From the NCBI GenBank assembly GCA_004294135.1, contig RDZY01000029.1, positions 19,199 to 83,198 on the forward strand: a DNA stretch of 64,000 nt, in the 5' to 3' direction. The notes under the pieces are model-generated. The model made no database searches, was not told where the DNA came from, and was given only the letters and a program-made list of their open reading frames with translations. A program made the translations under genes and the position numbers. This stretch comes from Sphingobacteriia bacterium (GTDB lineage Bacteria; Bacteroidota; Bacteroidia; Chitinophagales; Chitinophagaceae). Positions 35,512 through 44,418 of this stretch are shown in pieces; the first letter of the stretch is position 1; each line of letters begins with the position of its first letter.

Positions 35512-36888
35512 CTAACTAAATATTTGTTGATGGAACAGTTCCGTTTGCGGTATAGTTTGCTGTTCCCCTGTTTCTATTTGCTTGATGGTACAAGTGCCAT
35601 CTGCCAATTCGCTGCCGCCGATGATGATGATATAAGGAATGTTTTTTTTCTCGGCATACTTAAACTGTTTGTCGAGCTTTGCCTGCTCATGAAAAAGTTC
35701 CGCAGCTATGCCTCGCTCTCGCACCATTTGCATAAGGGTATAAGCACGAGTACTCTCTGATCCGCCCAAATTAAAAAATAATATTTTGGTTCCGCTGTTC
35801 ACTGCTGCTGGAAATAATTGCAACTCTTCCAACACATCATAAATTCTATCAACCCCAAAACTAATACCCACGCCAGGTACATTGGGAACGCCAAAGAGTC
35901 CCGTTAAATCATCATACCTGCCACCACCGCCAATACTACCCATTTGGGCACCAATGGCTTTGATCTCGAATATAATTCCAGTATAATAGTTTAGTCCCCT
36001 GGCAAGGGTTTGATCTATCAGCAATTGGGCATTGGGCAATTGTGCCTTAACTGCATTCAATAAATAAGCTATTTCTGCAATGCCTGCTTTACCCATTTCA
36101 TTTTCTCCCAATAGTATTTCTAATTGTCGCAACTTTTCTTCACTACTTCCCGCTATAGTTAAATATTTTTCAATAGTCGCAATTTGTACTTCACCCAATC
36201 TCTTCAAGCCCAATTCCTCCTTTACTTTTTCCAGTCCAATCTTATCTAGCTTATCAATAGCCACCGTAATATTCACCAATTGATCGGCTCCGCCGCTTAT
36301 TTCAGCCAGGGCTGCTAGTATTTTGCGACTATTTACCCTTATCTCTACTGGTAATTTCAACCGCTCAAATACAGTTGCATAAATGGCCGTCAGCTCTAAT
36401 TCATTCAGTAGACTATTACTGCCCACTACGTCGGCATCGCATTGGTAGAACTCACGGTAGCGGCCTTTCTGCGGCCTATCTGCCCGCCATACCGGCTGTA
36501 TCTGGTAACGCTTAAAAGGTAGGGTGAGCATGCCGTAATTCATGGCCACATAGCGCGCAAAAGGAATGGTTAAATCGTAGCGCAATGCACGTTCGGTAAT
36601 GCCTTTATTATTTTTACCTTCCAATATTTTATCAAAATCTATTAGAGCCTGCTCTTTTTTAGTAGGATTATCCAGCCCATTATTCAGTACTTTGAAAATC
36701 AACTTATCGCCTTCTTCACCATACTTGCCCATCAAAGTATCTAGGTTTTCCATGGCAGGTGTTTCCAATGGCTGAAAACCATACAACTCAAATACAGTGC
36801 GGATCACCTGGAAAATATAATGACGCTTTTGAACCGTGGCAGCATTAAAATCGCGGGTTCCTTGCGGTATGGTTGGCTTATTGCTCAT
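35512..36888 (-). CDS. hisS: Histidyl-tRNA synthetase
   Basis: 458 residues, a normal length for this class II synthetase. It starts IPQGTRDF and has motif 1 (FQPLETPAMENLDTL), motif 2 (RYDLTIPFARYVA and PVWRADRPQKGRYREFYQCD), the histidine-specific LARGLNYYTGIIFE, and motif 3 (GGGGRYDDLTGLFG ... GISFGVDRI). The C-terminal anticodon-binding domain follows (about 365-450). It charges tRNA-His in the cytoplasm. It stands alone on the minus strand. Confidence 0.97.
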   Translation of the reverse strand: MSNKPTIPQGTRDFNAATVQKRHYIFQVIRTVFELYGFQPLETPAMENLDTLMGKYGEEGDKLIFKVLNNGLDNPTKKEQALIDFDKILEGKNNKGITERALRYDLTIPFARYVAMNYGMLTLPFKRYQIQPVWRADRPQKGRYREFYQCDADVVGSNSLLNELELTAIYATVFERLKLPVEIRVNSRKILAALAEISGGADQLVNITVAIDKLDKIGLEKVKEELGLKRLGEVQIATIEKYLTIAGSSEEKLRQLEILLGENEMGKAGIAEIAYLLNAVKAQLPNAQLLIDQTLARGLNYYTGIIFEIKAIGAQMGSIGGGGRYDDLTGLFGVPNVPGVGISFGVDRIYDVLEELQLFPAAVNSGTKILFFNLGGSESTRAYTLMQMVRERGIAAELFHEQAKLDKQFKYAEKKNIPYIIIIGGSELADGTCTIKQIETGEQQTIPQTELFHQQIFS

Positions 36889-37035
36889 AAGTAGCGAAGG
36901 TAAAGAATTAGGGTGTAGGCTAGCAGGGGTGAAGCTATTTTATGTACTTATTTATAACCAATGGCTATGGAATTATAAAATTCATGCATCTCAGTAGAAA
37001 TATTTACTAAATTGCCCATTCCGTTTAACACTATT

Positions 37036-37269
37036 ATGGAAAATACACTTAGAGAAAGAAACCAACGCCGTTATGGTGTTTTTAGAAAGATATACGATAT
37101 CTCCATGGCCTTAATTTTTTTAGCCGTAGCCTTATCCATGTTTTTTCTTGAGCAATTGAAGCTTGATTTGGTTTTTACTGAAGACAAATTGTACCGTTAT
37201 TTCTTTGGTACTATTTGCTTGTTATACGGTGGATTCAGGTTGTATAGGGGTTTTAAGCAGTCCGATTAA
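37036..37269 (+). CDS. Small two-helix membrane protein
   Basis: 77 residues from ATG 37036 (a TTG at 37012 is less likely). A basic N-terminus (RERNQRRYGVFRK) precedes two hydrophobic helices (about 20-38 and 53-69). No family is recognised with certainty. The stop is 2 bp before the next gene (PstS-like lipoprotein), so it belongs to the same operon as that gene and the TPR protein. It may be a membrane partner of either. Confidence 0.7.
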   Translation: MENTLRERNQRRYGVFRKIYDISMALIFLAVALSMFFLEQLKLDLVFTEDKLYRYFFGTICLLYGGFRLYRGFKQSD

Positions 37270-37271
37270 TT

Positions 37272-38186
37272 ATGAAGTATTGTTATTTTTTTCTAGCGTT
37301 CACTGGTATATTGTTCTTTGTTTCTTGCGATTCAAATGAATCAAAAAATATTGTGCCCGATTCGCCGGTTACTGGTTCTATACGCATCAGCGTGGATGAA
37401 AGTTTTAAACCCGTAATTGAACAACAATTATTGGTGCACCAATCTTCTTTTCCCAATACTACCATCATTGCCAGCTATAAATCTGAGGCTGATTGTTTTA
37501 GAGATTTGCAGAGCGATAGCACCCGAATGATTATTGTTGCAAAAGGTTTAAGCGAAAAAGAAGCTGCATTTTATAAATCCGCATTATCTTACAACCCACT
37601 TTATGGCGTGTTGGCGTATGATGCCGTTGCATTGATTGTTAACAACCAAGCAAAAGACAGCATTTTTACGATGGAGGATATTCGGAAAATATTGAGCGGT
37701 ACTACCAAAATTACTGCGGTAATGGATGGTAAATCTGCCACCAGTACCGTTCGGTTTTTGCAAGATAGTGTGTTGAAAGGAGCCCCATTTGGAAGCAATG
37801 TGGTGGCGGTTTCGGGAAGTCAAGCGGTGGTTGATATTGTGGCTGAAAGAAAGGATTTGATTGGTTTTGTTGGGTTGAGTTGGATTGGAGATGCTTACGA
37901 TGAAAAGCAAAAAGCTTTCTTGAAAAAGATTCGCCTTGCTCGTGTTGAATGCACTGCCTGCCTAGAAAAAGGTGTTTTTGCAAAGCCCTCCCAATCTACC
38001 ATTACCTATGGTCAGTATCCTTTGGCACGTCCCTTGTATTATGTACTAAAAGAGAACTCGACGGGTCTCGGTACCGGCTTCATGAATTTCATGAGTATGG
38101 AAAGAGGTCAGTTGATTTTTAGAAGATCGTTTCTGGCGCCAGCAAAAATGGCTTTTCATAAAAGATCAGGAAGAATAAAAGAGTAA
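37272..38186 (+). CDS. PstS-like phosphate-binding lipoprotein
   Basis: 304 residues. The signal ends in a lipobox-like LFFVSC (Cys about 19). The mature part matches PstS-type periplasmic binding proteins: GSIRISVDESFKPVIEQQ, ESFPN-like TIIASYKSEADCFRDL, VAYDAVALIVNNQ with the DSIFTMEDIRKILSG segment, and RPLYYVLKE. No pstCAB genes are nearby, so it may sense or bind a ligand rather than feed a transporter. It lies between a small membrane protein and a TPR protein, a three-gene set likely transcribed together. Confidence 0.82.
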   Translation: MKYCYFFLAFTGILFFVSCDSNESKNIVPDSPVTGSIRISVDESFKPVIEQQLLVHQSSFPNTTIIASYKSEADCFRDLQSDSTRMIIVAKGLSEKEAAFYKSALSYNPLYGVLAYDAVALIVNNQAKDSIFTMEDIRKILSGTTKITAVMDGKSATSTVRFLQDSVLKGAPFGSNVVAVSGSQAVVDIVAERKDLIGFVGLSWIGDAYDEKQKAFLKKIRLARVECTACLEKGVFAKPSQSTITYGQYPLARPLYYVLKENSTGLGTGFMNFMSMERGQLIFRRSFLAPAKMAFHKRSGRIKE

Positions 38187-38208
38187 TAAAAACAAAAAGA
38201 GAAGTAAC

Positions 38209-40011
38209 ATGAAGAAGTCCCTTGCTTTGATGTTTACAGCCGTATTTGCTGTAGTGTGTTTAACAGCCCAAATTGCCGATGGTATTAAGTTGTTGAACTA
38301 TGAAAAAAATAAAAGCGCCAAAGAGCTGCTGCAAAAAAATTACAATGCCAATCCCAAAGATCCGCAAGCCATCTATTGGTTGGGACAAGCTTTTCTTGCT
38401 GGCAATGGTATTGAAGTTACCAAAGAAGAAGTTGCCGCAGCCAAAGCTTTGTACCAAAAAGGGTTACAGGAAATTGGGAGTGATGCTTGGCTTTTGGTGG
38501 GCATGGGTCACGTTGAAATTAGAGAAGGCGGTGACCTCAATGCTGCCAAACAAAAATTTGAACAAGCCATCACTGCTACCACCGAAACCAAAGGTAAAAA
38601 TAAAGGCAAACCCAACCCCGGTATATTACTGGCAATTGGTCGCGCCAATGCCGATGGCGACAGTAAAATGGGCGATCCCATTTATGGTATTGATAAGTTG
38701 AAACAAGCGGGTGCTATTGATTTGTTGAATCCAGATATCTATATCAATATGGGTATCAGCTACCAAAAAATGGGTGGCGAAAATGGTGGTGAAGCCGTTA
38801 AAGCTTACCAAGAAGCCATTTCAAGAGATCCTAAAAATGCCTTGGCCATCTATAGAATTGGTAAAATTTATCAAAGCCAAAACAACAAAGAACTGTTTGA
38901 ACAGTTTTACGACAATGCTAAAATTGCCGACCCTGCTTTTCCTCCTGTTTACTATTCACTCTACCAATATTATGCAGAAAAAGACGTGACCAAAGCCAAA
39001 GAATATTTAGATCAATATGTAAATTCTGCTGACAAAGATCCTCGTACTGAAATTTTCTTAGCTGATTATCTTTTCCGTGCAGGTCGCTACGATGAATCTC
39101 TTGCTAAAGCCAAAGAGCTGGAAGCCGCTAATGGACTGAAAGCGTTGCCCAAACTTGGCGTTGTTTTCGCCCTCAACTATACCAGAAAAGGAGATTCGGT
39201 GTCTGCCAAAAAATACATCGACGAGTTTTTAGCTACCGCACCCGAAAAAGAAATTCAACCGGCTGACTATAAATTGGGTATTGAAATTGCCACTAAATTC
39301 CCCGGTAGCGAAGCCCTAGCCTCTAGCTATGTTGAAAAAGCATTGGCAGCAGATACGTTAAAAGCCAACCAAATTGCTATGATTAATTCCGCTGCTGAAT
39401 TGTTTGGTAAAGCCAAAGCATATCCAGAGCAATTGAAGTGGATGAAGCGCCAAATGGAATTTAAAACCACCATGGGCGAATCTGATCATTATGGCCTTAC
39501 GGCTGCTGCATTCAATTCGAAAGACTATGCCCAAACAATAGATTTTGCCAAAGCGTATATGGCGGCCTTCCCCCTAAAACCACAGCCCTATAGTTTTTAC
39601 AAAAGAGGGGCTATGGCTATTAGTAAAGACACGGGCGTTATTGTTGGGTATTTGAATTACCTCGACTCAGTCTATAAAGTTGTAGATCTTGAAAAATACA
39701 AAAAAGCGATTTTTCTGGATGAATATTTTAAACTAACCTATTATGTAGGTCTCTCCAATGAAATAAAGAAAAGATCCGATTTTAAAGTAACTACCGATGG
39801 ATCTAAAACCCCAGCCGTTCTTGAATTTATAGGAACCTGTCAAAAAGTAGTGGCTATAACAGATAGAATGATTGCACTATATCCGGATGTTGCCGATGAA
39901 AACAATAAATATGCACAAGATGTGAAGGCAAGTATTCAAAAAGCCATTGATTATTATACCAATCCTCCCGGAAAATCGGGTGGAAAAGCTGCTGGTGCTG
40001 CCAAATTATAA
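38209..40011 (+). CDS. TPR-repeat secreted/periplasmic protein
   Basis: 600 residues with a signal peptide (MKKSLALMFTAVFAVVCLTAQ). TPR-like helical pairs run through most of the length (AKELLQKNYNANPKDPQAIYWLGQAFL, AVKAYQEAISRDPKNALAIYRIGKIYQ, AKEYLDQYVNSADKDPRTEIFLADYLF). The C-terminus is Gly/Ala-rich (GKSGGKAAGAAKL). It probably scaffolds protein interactions in the periplasm. It is 22 bp downstream of the PstS-like gene and ends before a clear terminator. Confidence 0.88.
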   Translation: MKKSLALMFTAVFAVVCLTAQIADGIKLLNYEKNKSAKELLQKNYNANPKDPQAIYWLGQAFLAGNGIEVTKEEVAAAKALYQKGLQEIGSDAWLLVGMGHVEIREGGDLNAAKQKFEQAITATTETKGKNKGKPNPGILLAIGRANADGDSKMGDPIYGIDKLKQAGAIDLLNPDIYINMGISYQKMGGENGGEAVKAYQEAISRDPKNALAIYRIGKIYQSQNNKELFEQFYDNAKIADPAFPPVYYSLYQYYAEKDVTKAKEYLDQYVNSADKDPRTEIFLADYLFRAGRYDESLAKAKELEAANGLKALPKLGVVFALNYTRKGDSVSAKKYIDEFLATAPEKEIQPADYKLGIEIATKFPGSEALASSYVEKALAADTLKANQIAMINSAAELFGKAKAYPEQLKWMKRQMEFKTTMGESDHYGLTAAAFNSKDYAQTIDFAKAYMAAFPLKPQPYSFYKRGAMAISKDTGVIVGYLNYLDSVYKVVDLEKYKKAIFLDEYFKLTYYVGLSNEIKKRSDFKVTTDGSKTPAVLEFIGTCQKVVAITDRMIALYPDVADENNKYAQDVKASIQKAIDYYTNPPGKSGGKAAGAAKL

Positions 40012-40024
40012 ATTTAATGCAAAT

Positions 40025-40053
40025 AAAAAACTCCTCGTTATGAGGAGTTTTTT
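40025..40053 (+). terminator. Rho-independent terminator after the TPR gene
   Basis: AAAAAACTCCTC, a five-base loop GTTAT and GAGGAGTTTTTT: a perfect 12-bp stem with a U-tract, 13 bp after the TPR stop codon. It separates this operon from nuoA. Confidence 0.9.
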
Positions 40054-40073
40054 ATTTATACGTTTCTGTGACC

Positions 40074-40081
40074 TATTTTTG
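40074..40081 (+). promoter_or_regulatory. Possible -7 promoter element of the nuo operon
   Basis: TATTTTTG matches the Bacteroidota TAnnTTTG element. It lies between the terminator at 40053 and the nuoA ATG at 40099. No TTG sits at the ideal upstream spacing, so this is tentative. Confidence 0.35.
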
Positions 40082-40098
40082 CATACTTAATTTAAGAT

Positions 40099-40500
40099 AT
40101 GGGCATTTTATATCATTTGTTAGACGCCAGCGCAAACAGTACTGCGGCCAATTATTTCCCCATCGGAGTACAACTGATTTTTGCTGCTGGTTTTGTTGCT
40201 ACCATGATTGGCGTTTCTGCATTATTAGGTCCCAAAAGACCTACTGCCGATAAACTTGAGAATTTTGCGAGTGGTATTGAAAGTCACGGTAATGCCCGTC
40301 AACCCATGGCTATTAAGTATTTTTTGGTGGCCATCCTCTTTGTTTTATTTGATGTTGAAGTAATATTTTTCTATCCTTATGCAGTCAATTTTAGAGAACT
40401 AGGCTGGAATGGTTTTATGGCGGTATTGATGTTTGTCGGCTTTTTCCTAGTCGGCTTCACCTATATCATTAAAAAAGGTGCATTGAAGTGGGAAGATTAA
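40099..40500 (+). CDS. nuoA: NADH-quinone oxidoreductase subunit A
   Basis: 133 residues, three membrane helices (about 20-42, 75-97, 104-124). The family core RQPMAIKYFLVAILFVLFDVEVIFFYPYAV is present, with the acidic residues of the second helix. It is a membrane-arm subunit of complex I next to the quinone site. It is the first gene of a 14-subunit nuo operon; nuoB follows after 115 bp. Confidence 0.95.
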   Translation: MGILYHLLDASANSTAANYFPIGVQLIFAAGFVATMIGVSALLGPKRPTADKLENFASGIESHGNARQPMAIKYFLVAILFVLFDVEVIFFYPYAVNFRELGWNGFMAVLMFVGFFLVGFTYIIKKGALKWED

Positions 40501-40615
40501 TGAAATTAGCATCGGAGTTCGCATATTTAAATGGTTAGATGGCGAACATAGCATTCAAAAACTGGTTATTAGTAAGTAAACACTCGCTCTTAGCTTATAA
40601 ATTATAATTAAAATT

Positions 40616-41206
40616 ATGTCACGTCCGGTACGATTTAATATTCACCCCATTGAAGCAAAGATGAATGAATCTATTGCTGCTATTGAAGCACCCGAAGGGT
40701 ATAGTGGGGACGGATTTTTTACCAGTAAACTCAGTGATGTGGTGGGGTTGGCCCGTAAAAATTCTTTATGGCCACTGCCTTTTGCCACTTCCTGCTGCGG
40801 TATTGAATTCATGGCTACTATGGGCTCACACTACGATTTATCGCGATTTGGCTCTGAGCGTGTCGGCTTTTCGCCCAGACAGTGTGATCTGCTGATGGTG
40901 ATGGGGACTATTGCCAAGAAAATGGGGCCGGTGCTGCGTCAAGTCTACCTACAAATGGCTGAACCCCGTTGGGTTATTGCGGTAGGTGCCTGCGCTTCTA
41001 GCGGTGGCATTTTTGATACTTACAGTGTTTTACAAGGTATTGATCAAGTAATTCCAGTTGATGTGTATGTGCCTGGCTGTCCCCCTCGACCCGAAGCCAT
41101 CCTTGATGGGTTTATGAAGATTCAAGATCTGGTAGGGCAGGAAAGTATTCGGAGAAGAAATAGCGACCAGTATAAGGCTTTGTTGAATGGGTATGGGATT
41201 GAATAG
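40616..41206 (+). CDS. nuoB: NADH-quinone oxidoreductase subunit B
   Basis: 196 residues. The N2 cluster ligands are visible: TSCCGIEFMA (adjacent Cys pair), VGACASSGG and VPGCPPRPEAI. The core GTIAKKMGPVLRQVYLQMAEPRWVIAVG is the family signature. The subunit carries the terminal [4Fe-4S] cluster that reduces quinone, at the base of the peripheral arm. The N-terminal 30 residues are an extension before the conserved part. Confidence 0.97.
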   Translation: MSRPVRFNIHPIEAKMNESIAAIEAPEGYSGDGFFTSKLSDVVGLARKNSLWPLPFATSCCGIEFMATMGSHYDLSRFGSERVGFSPRQCDLLMVMGTIAKKMGPVLRQVYLQMAEPRWVIAVGACASSGGIFDTYSVLQGIDQVIPVDVYVPGCPPRPEAILDGFMKIQDLVGQESIRRRNSDQYKALLNGYGIE

Positions 41207-41258
41207 ACGGTATTCGTCAAGAAGAATATTTTCGACTATAAATTAATTAATTTTTTGA

Positions 41259-41765
41259 ATGGCACTCAATTATCAATATATACAAACCAAGCTTACCGAG
41301 AAATTTGGGGATGCTGTGGGTAATTTTGAAGAGAGCTATGGAATGCTCTGTTTTGAATCGCCCAAAGAACAAAACCTTAAAGTATTACAATACCTCTATG
41401 ATGAACCTTCATTGGGGTTTCAGTTTTTAACGGACCTATGTGCGGTGAATTATCCCGATAATAAAGGTCGGGAACTAGCGGTGGTGTACCACTTGCACAA
41501 CCTGCAAGAGAATATTCGGATTCGCTTTAAGGTATTCACGGCAATAGAAAATACCGATATGTATACCGCTACTAAATTGTATTCAAGTGCTGACTGGATG
41601 GAGCGGGAGACTTTTGACTTCTATGGAATTAATTTTGTTGGTCACCCCAACTTAAAACGCATTCTGAATGTGGATGAAATGGATTATTTTCCCCTCCGAA
41701 AAGAATATCCTTTAGAAGACCAAACCAGAATTGATAAAGACGATCAAATGTTTGGACGGAATTAA
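41259..41765 (+). CDS. nuoC: NADH-quinone oxidoreductase subunit C
   Basis: 168 residues, the 30-kDa subunit type. FLTDLCAVNYP, ELAVVYHLHNL, and the signature WMERETFDFYGINFVGHPNLKRIL are visible. The C-terminal PLRKEYPLEDQTRID is typical. It is a separate gene, not fused to nuoD. It forms part of the connecting module of complex I with nuoB and nuoD, 52 bp after nuoB and 24 bp before nuoD. Confidence 0.95.
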   Translation: MALNYQYIQTKLTEKFGDAVGNFEESYGMLCFESPKEQNLKVLQYLYDEPSLGFQFLTDLCAVNYPDNKGRELAVVYHLHNLQENIRIRFKVFTAIENTDMYTATKLYSSADWMERETFDFYGINFVGHPNLKRILNVDEMDYFPLRKEYPLEDQTRIDKDDQMFGRN

Positions 41766-41789
41766 GATTCGTATTTAAGATTTTATACC

Positions 41790-43013
41790 ATGAGTGATCA
41801 CAATATAACTTTACAAGACCAATCCATTGAGCAACAAACCACCACACTTAATGTGGGGCCTACACACCCTGCTACCCATGGTGTGTTTCAGAATATTATG
41901 GAGCTGGATGGTGAAAGAGTAGTAAGTACCGATCAAACGGTGGGCTATATTCACCGTGCTTTTGAAAAGCTGGCCGAACGCAGACCCCTTTACCAAATTA
42001 CACCCATTACAGACAGACTAAATTATTGCAGCAGCCCCATCAACAATATGGGCTGGCACCTTACCTGCGAAAAATTACTGGGCGTAGAAACTCCTAAGCG
42101 CGTAGATTATCTGCGAGTAATCATCATGGAATTATCGCGCATTTCAGACCACCTTATTTGTAATTCCATTGTTGGCGTAGATACTGGTGCTTATACTGGC
42201 TTTCTCTACGTAATGCAATACCGTGAACTAATCTATGAAATATATGAAGAAGTATGTGGGTCCCGCCTTACTACTAATATTGGGCGTATTGGCGGCTTTG
42301 AAAGGAATTTCACAAATACTGCGTTTACGAAACTCGAGAAATTCTTAGCCGAATATCCCAAAGTTTTAAAAGAGTTTGAAAACCTTTTTTCGCGCAATAG
42401 AATATTTATGGAACGTACCATTGGTGGCGGTGCCATTAGTGCGGAACGAGCACTTAATTATGGCTTTACTGGCCCCAACCTTCGTGCCGCTGGCGTTGAT
42501 TATGATGTGCGCATTCACAGTCCCTACAGCAGCTATGAAGATTTTGAATTTGATATTCCCGTAGGAAAAACAGGCGATAATTACGACCGTTTTTTGGTGC
42601 GTAACCAAGAAATGTGGCAGAGCCTTCGTATTATAGAACAGGCTTACCAAAAAATTCAAGAATTTAAAGGAACCGATGCCGAAATATTCCATGCCAATAT
42701 TCCCGAATACTATCTTCCTAAAAAAGAAGACGTATACACTAAAATGGAAGCATTGATCTGGCATTTTAAAATCATCATGGGTGAAGTAGATATGCCCAAA
42801 GGAGAAGTGTATAAAGCAGTGGAAGGTGGCAATGGTGAACTGGGCTTTTATTTAATCAGTGATGGAGGTAGAACCCCATTCAGACTGCATTTTCGCAGAC
42901 CATGCTTTATTTATTACCAGGCTTATCCTGAATTAATTAAAGGCGGTATGTTGAGTGATGCAGTAGTAACCATGAGCAGCTTGAACCTGATTGCTGGGGA
43001 GCTGGATGCGTAG
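41790..43013 (+). CDS. nuoD: NADH-quinone oxidoreductase subunit D
   Basis: 407 residues, the 49-kDa subunit. NVGPTHPATHGVFQ, GYIHRAFEKLAERR, ITDRLNYCSSPINNMGWHL and the C-terminal GGRTPFRLHFRRPCFIYYQAYPELIKGG are the family signatures. The His of THPATHG and the Tyr of the quinone pocket region are present. It forms the quinone-binding site with NuoB. The length is normal. Confidence 0.97.
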   Translation: MSDHNITLQDQSIEQQTTTLNVGPTHPATHGVFQNIMELDGERVVSTDQTVGYIHRAFEKLAERRPLYQITPITDRLNYCSSPINNMGWHLTCEKLLGVETPKRVDYLRVIIMELSRISDHLICNSIVGVDTGAYTGFLYVMQYRELIYEIYEEVCGSRLTTNIGRIGGFERNFTNTAFTKLEKFLAEYPKVLKEFENLFSRNRIFMERTIGGGAISAERALNYGFTGPNLRAAGVDYDVRIHSPYSSYEDFEFDIPVGKTGDNYDRFLVRNQEMWQSLRIIEQAYQKIQEFKGTDAEIFHANIPEYYLPKKEDVYTKMEALIWHFKIIMGEVDMPKGEVYKAVEGGNGELGFYLISDGGRTPFRLHFRRPCFIYYQAYPELIKGGMLSDAVVTMSSLNLIAGELDA

Positions 43014-43046
43014 CAATTTTAAATTAAGAATGTAGAATTAAGAATT

Positions 43047-43547
43047 ATGCCAGAATTTTCACAAGAACAACTCACTGAATTCAACCGACTGGTGAGTCAT
43101 TATCCTGCAGATAAACAGAAAAGTGCCCTACTGCCCGTTTTGCATTTGGCACAAGACAGCTTTGGTGGTTGGTTGAGCGCAGAAACGATGGACTATATTG
43201 CGGAGCTCTTGCATATCAACTCCATTGAAGTGTATGAAGTGGCTACTTTTTACAGCATGTACAATTTAAAGCCCGTGGGTAAGTATATGTTTGAAGTATG
43301 CCATACTGGCCCTTGTATGATTAGCGGCAGTGATGATATCATTACCTATATTCAAGAAAAGTTGAGCATCAAACCCGGTGAAACAACTGCCGATGGTTTG
43401 TTTACATTAAAAACAGTAGAGTGTTTGGGGGCTTGTGGTTATGCGCCTATGATGCAGATGGGCAAAACATATAGAGAACATTTAACAAAAGAAAAAGTAG
43501 ACGCTATTATTGCAGAATGCAGTAACAACGCTGCAGTAAATAATTAA
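43047..43547 (+). CDS. nuoE: NADH-quinone oxidoreductase subunit E
   Basis: 166 residues, the 24-kDa subunit with a thioredoxin-like [2Fe-2S] domain. The cluster Cys are seen in CHTGPCMISG and VECLGACGYAPMM. The N-terminal LLPVLHLAQDSFGGWL and VATFYSMYNLKPVG are typical. It belongs to the NADH-dehydrogenase module with NuoF and NuoG. Unusually, two unrelated genes separate it from nuoF by about 870 bp. Confidence 0.96.
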   Translation: MPEFSQEQLTEFNRLVSHYPADKQKSALLPVLHLAQDSFGGWLSAETMDYIAELLHINSIEVYEVATFYSMYNLKPVGKYMFEVCHTGPCMISGSDDIITYIQEKLSIKPGETTADGLFTLKTVECLGACGYAPMMQMGKTYREHLTKEKVDAIIAECSNNAAVNN

Positions 43548-43557
43548 AAGTAAGATT

Positions 43558-43932
43558 TTGAACGAAACCTACTTTTTAATTGAAGAAAGAACAGGCATTT
43601 GCACTGAGATTAGTGAAATTCGAGAAGATTTCAATAAAGTACAAATTCTTAAAATTGTTGGAATAGACAGTGAAATGATCCCCCAACTTTCTGCAAAAAC
43701 TGTTGATGGTGAGTGGATAACAAAAGCTATAATTGTATATAGTAAATATTTAGCTATTGATAATAATGAGGAAATGAATATAAGAGTTGGTAATAAAGTT
43801 TTAAAATCGATATATAGGGAATTTCCAAAACTTAAGTTTCGTTTTAATTATGAGGAATTTGGTTCAAAAAAAAATGGAAGTAAGGTTTATCCTGACTTTC
43901 GAAGTGGTCTAATTGATTTAGCTAACTTTTAG
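43558..43932 (+). CDS. Orphan protein inserted in the nuo operon (first of two)
   Basis: 124 residues, probably starting at TTG 43560-side codon (43558), because no ATG lies near the 5' end and a stop precedes it. I do not recognise a domain. The protein is mixed alpha/beta, with FLIEERTGICTEISEIREDF near the start and RFNYEEFGSKKNGSKVYPDFRSG near the end; it is soluble, with no signal. It begins 10 bp after the nuoE stop and is on the operon strand, so it is co-transcribed with complex I. It looks more AT-rich than its neighbours, suggesting recent acquisition. Confidence 0.6.
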   Translation: MNETYFLIEERTGICTEISEIREDFNKVQILKIVGIDSEMIPQLSAKTVDGEWITKAIIVYSKYLAIDNNEEMNIRVGNKVLKSIYREFPKLKFRFNYEEFGSKKNGSKVYPDFRSGLIDLANF

Positions 43933-43955
43933 TTTAATAACATAAAATCAGCAAA

Positions 43956-44390
43956 ATGGATGAAGAAATAACTATATGTGTCTGTAAGGAAGGTGGTTAT
44001 GATTTATGTCCGCATTGTTTGGGATCAGGTATAATTATTAAACATAATATTTTCGATGAGTACATAAACATTAAAAAAGCTGCTTCTGATTTCTTGATTA
44101 AAGGAAATAGCTCAATCTTAAAAGATCTACCTAAGAATGCGTTAAAGAAAATTAATATTTATAGAAAAATTAAAGATTATCAAAATCAAGATGCTAAAGA
44201 TGTTAATAATTTACTGAATTCTAGAAGAAAAAAGGATAAAAAGAAAATAATTACTCGTTTAGAAAAAAGATTAACCGAATGGAAAAAAAATATAGATATT
44301 GTAAAAGATAATGATCTAAAAAAGATTATTAATGATCATATAATTCTATTAGGTGAGCGTATTAATATGGTTCAAAGAACCTTAGTATAG
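43956..44390 (+). CDS. Orphan zinc-ribbon-like, lysine-rich protein in the nuo operon (second of two)
   Basis: 144 residues. The N-terminus has a C-x-C...C-x-x-C pattern with a glycine turn (ICVCKEGGYDLCPHCLGSG, about 7-25) like a DnaJ-type zinc finger repeat. The rest is a long lysine-rich helical, probably coiled-coil region (KINIYRKIKDYQNQDAKDVNNLL, RRKKDKKKIITRLEKRLTEWKK). The DNA is strongly AT-rich compared with the flanking nuo genes. It lies 23 bp after the first orphan and 28 bp before nuoF. No function can be assigned; nucleic-acid or protein binding are possibilities. Confidence 0.65.
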   Translation: MDEEITICVCKEGGYDLCPHCLGSGIIIKHNIFDEYINIKKAASDFLIKGNSSILKDLPKNALKKINIYRKIKDYQNQDAKDVNNLLNSRRKKDKKKIITRLEKRLTEWKKNIDIVKDNDLKKIINDHIILLGERINMVQRTLV

Positions 44391-44418
44391 ATAGATTTAA
44401 ATCAGCCAATTTTAGAAA

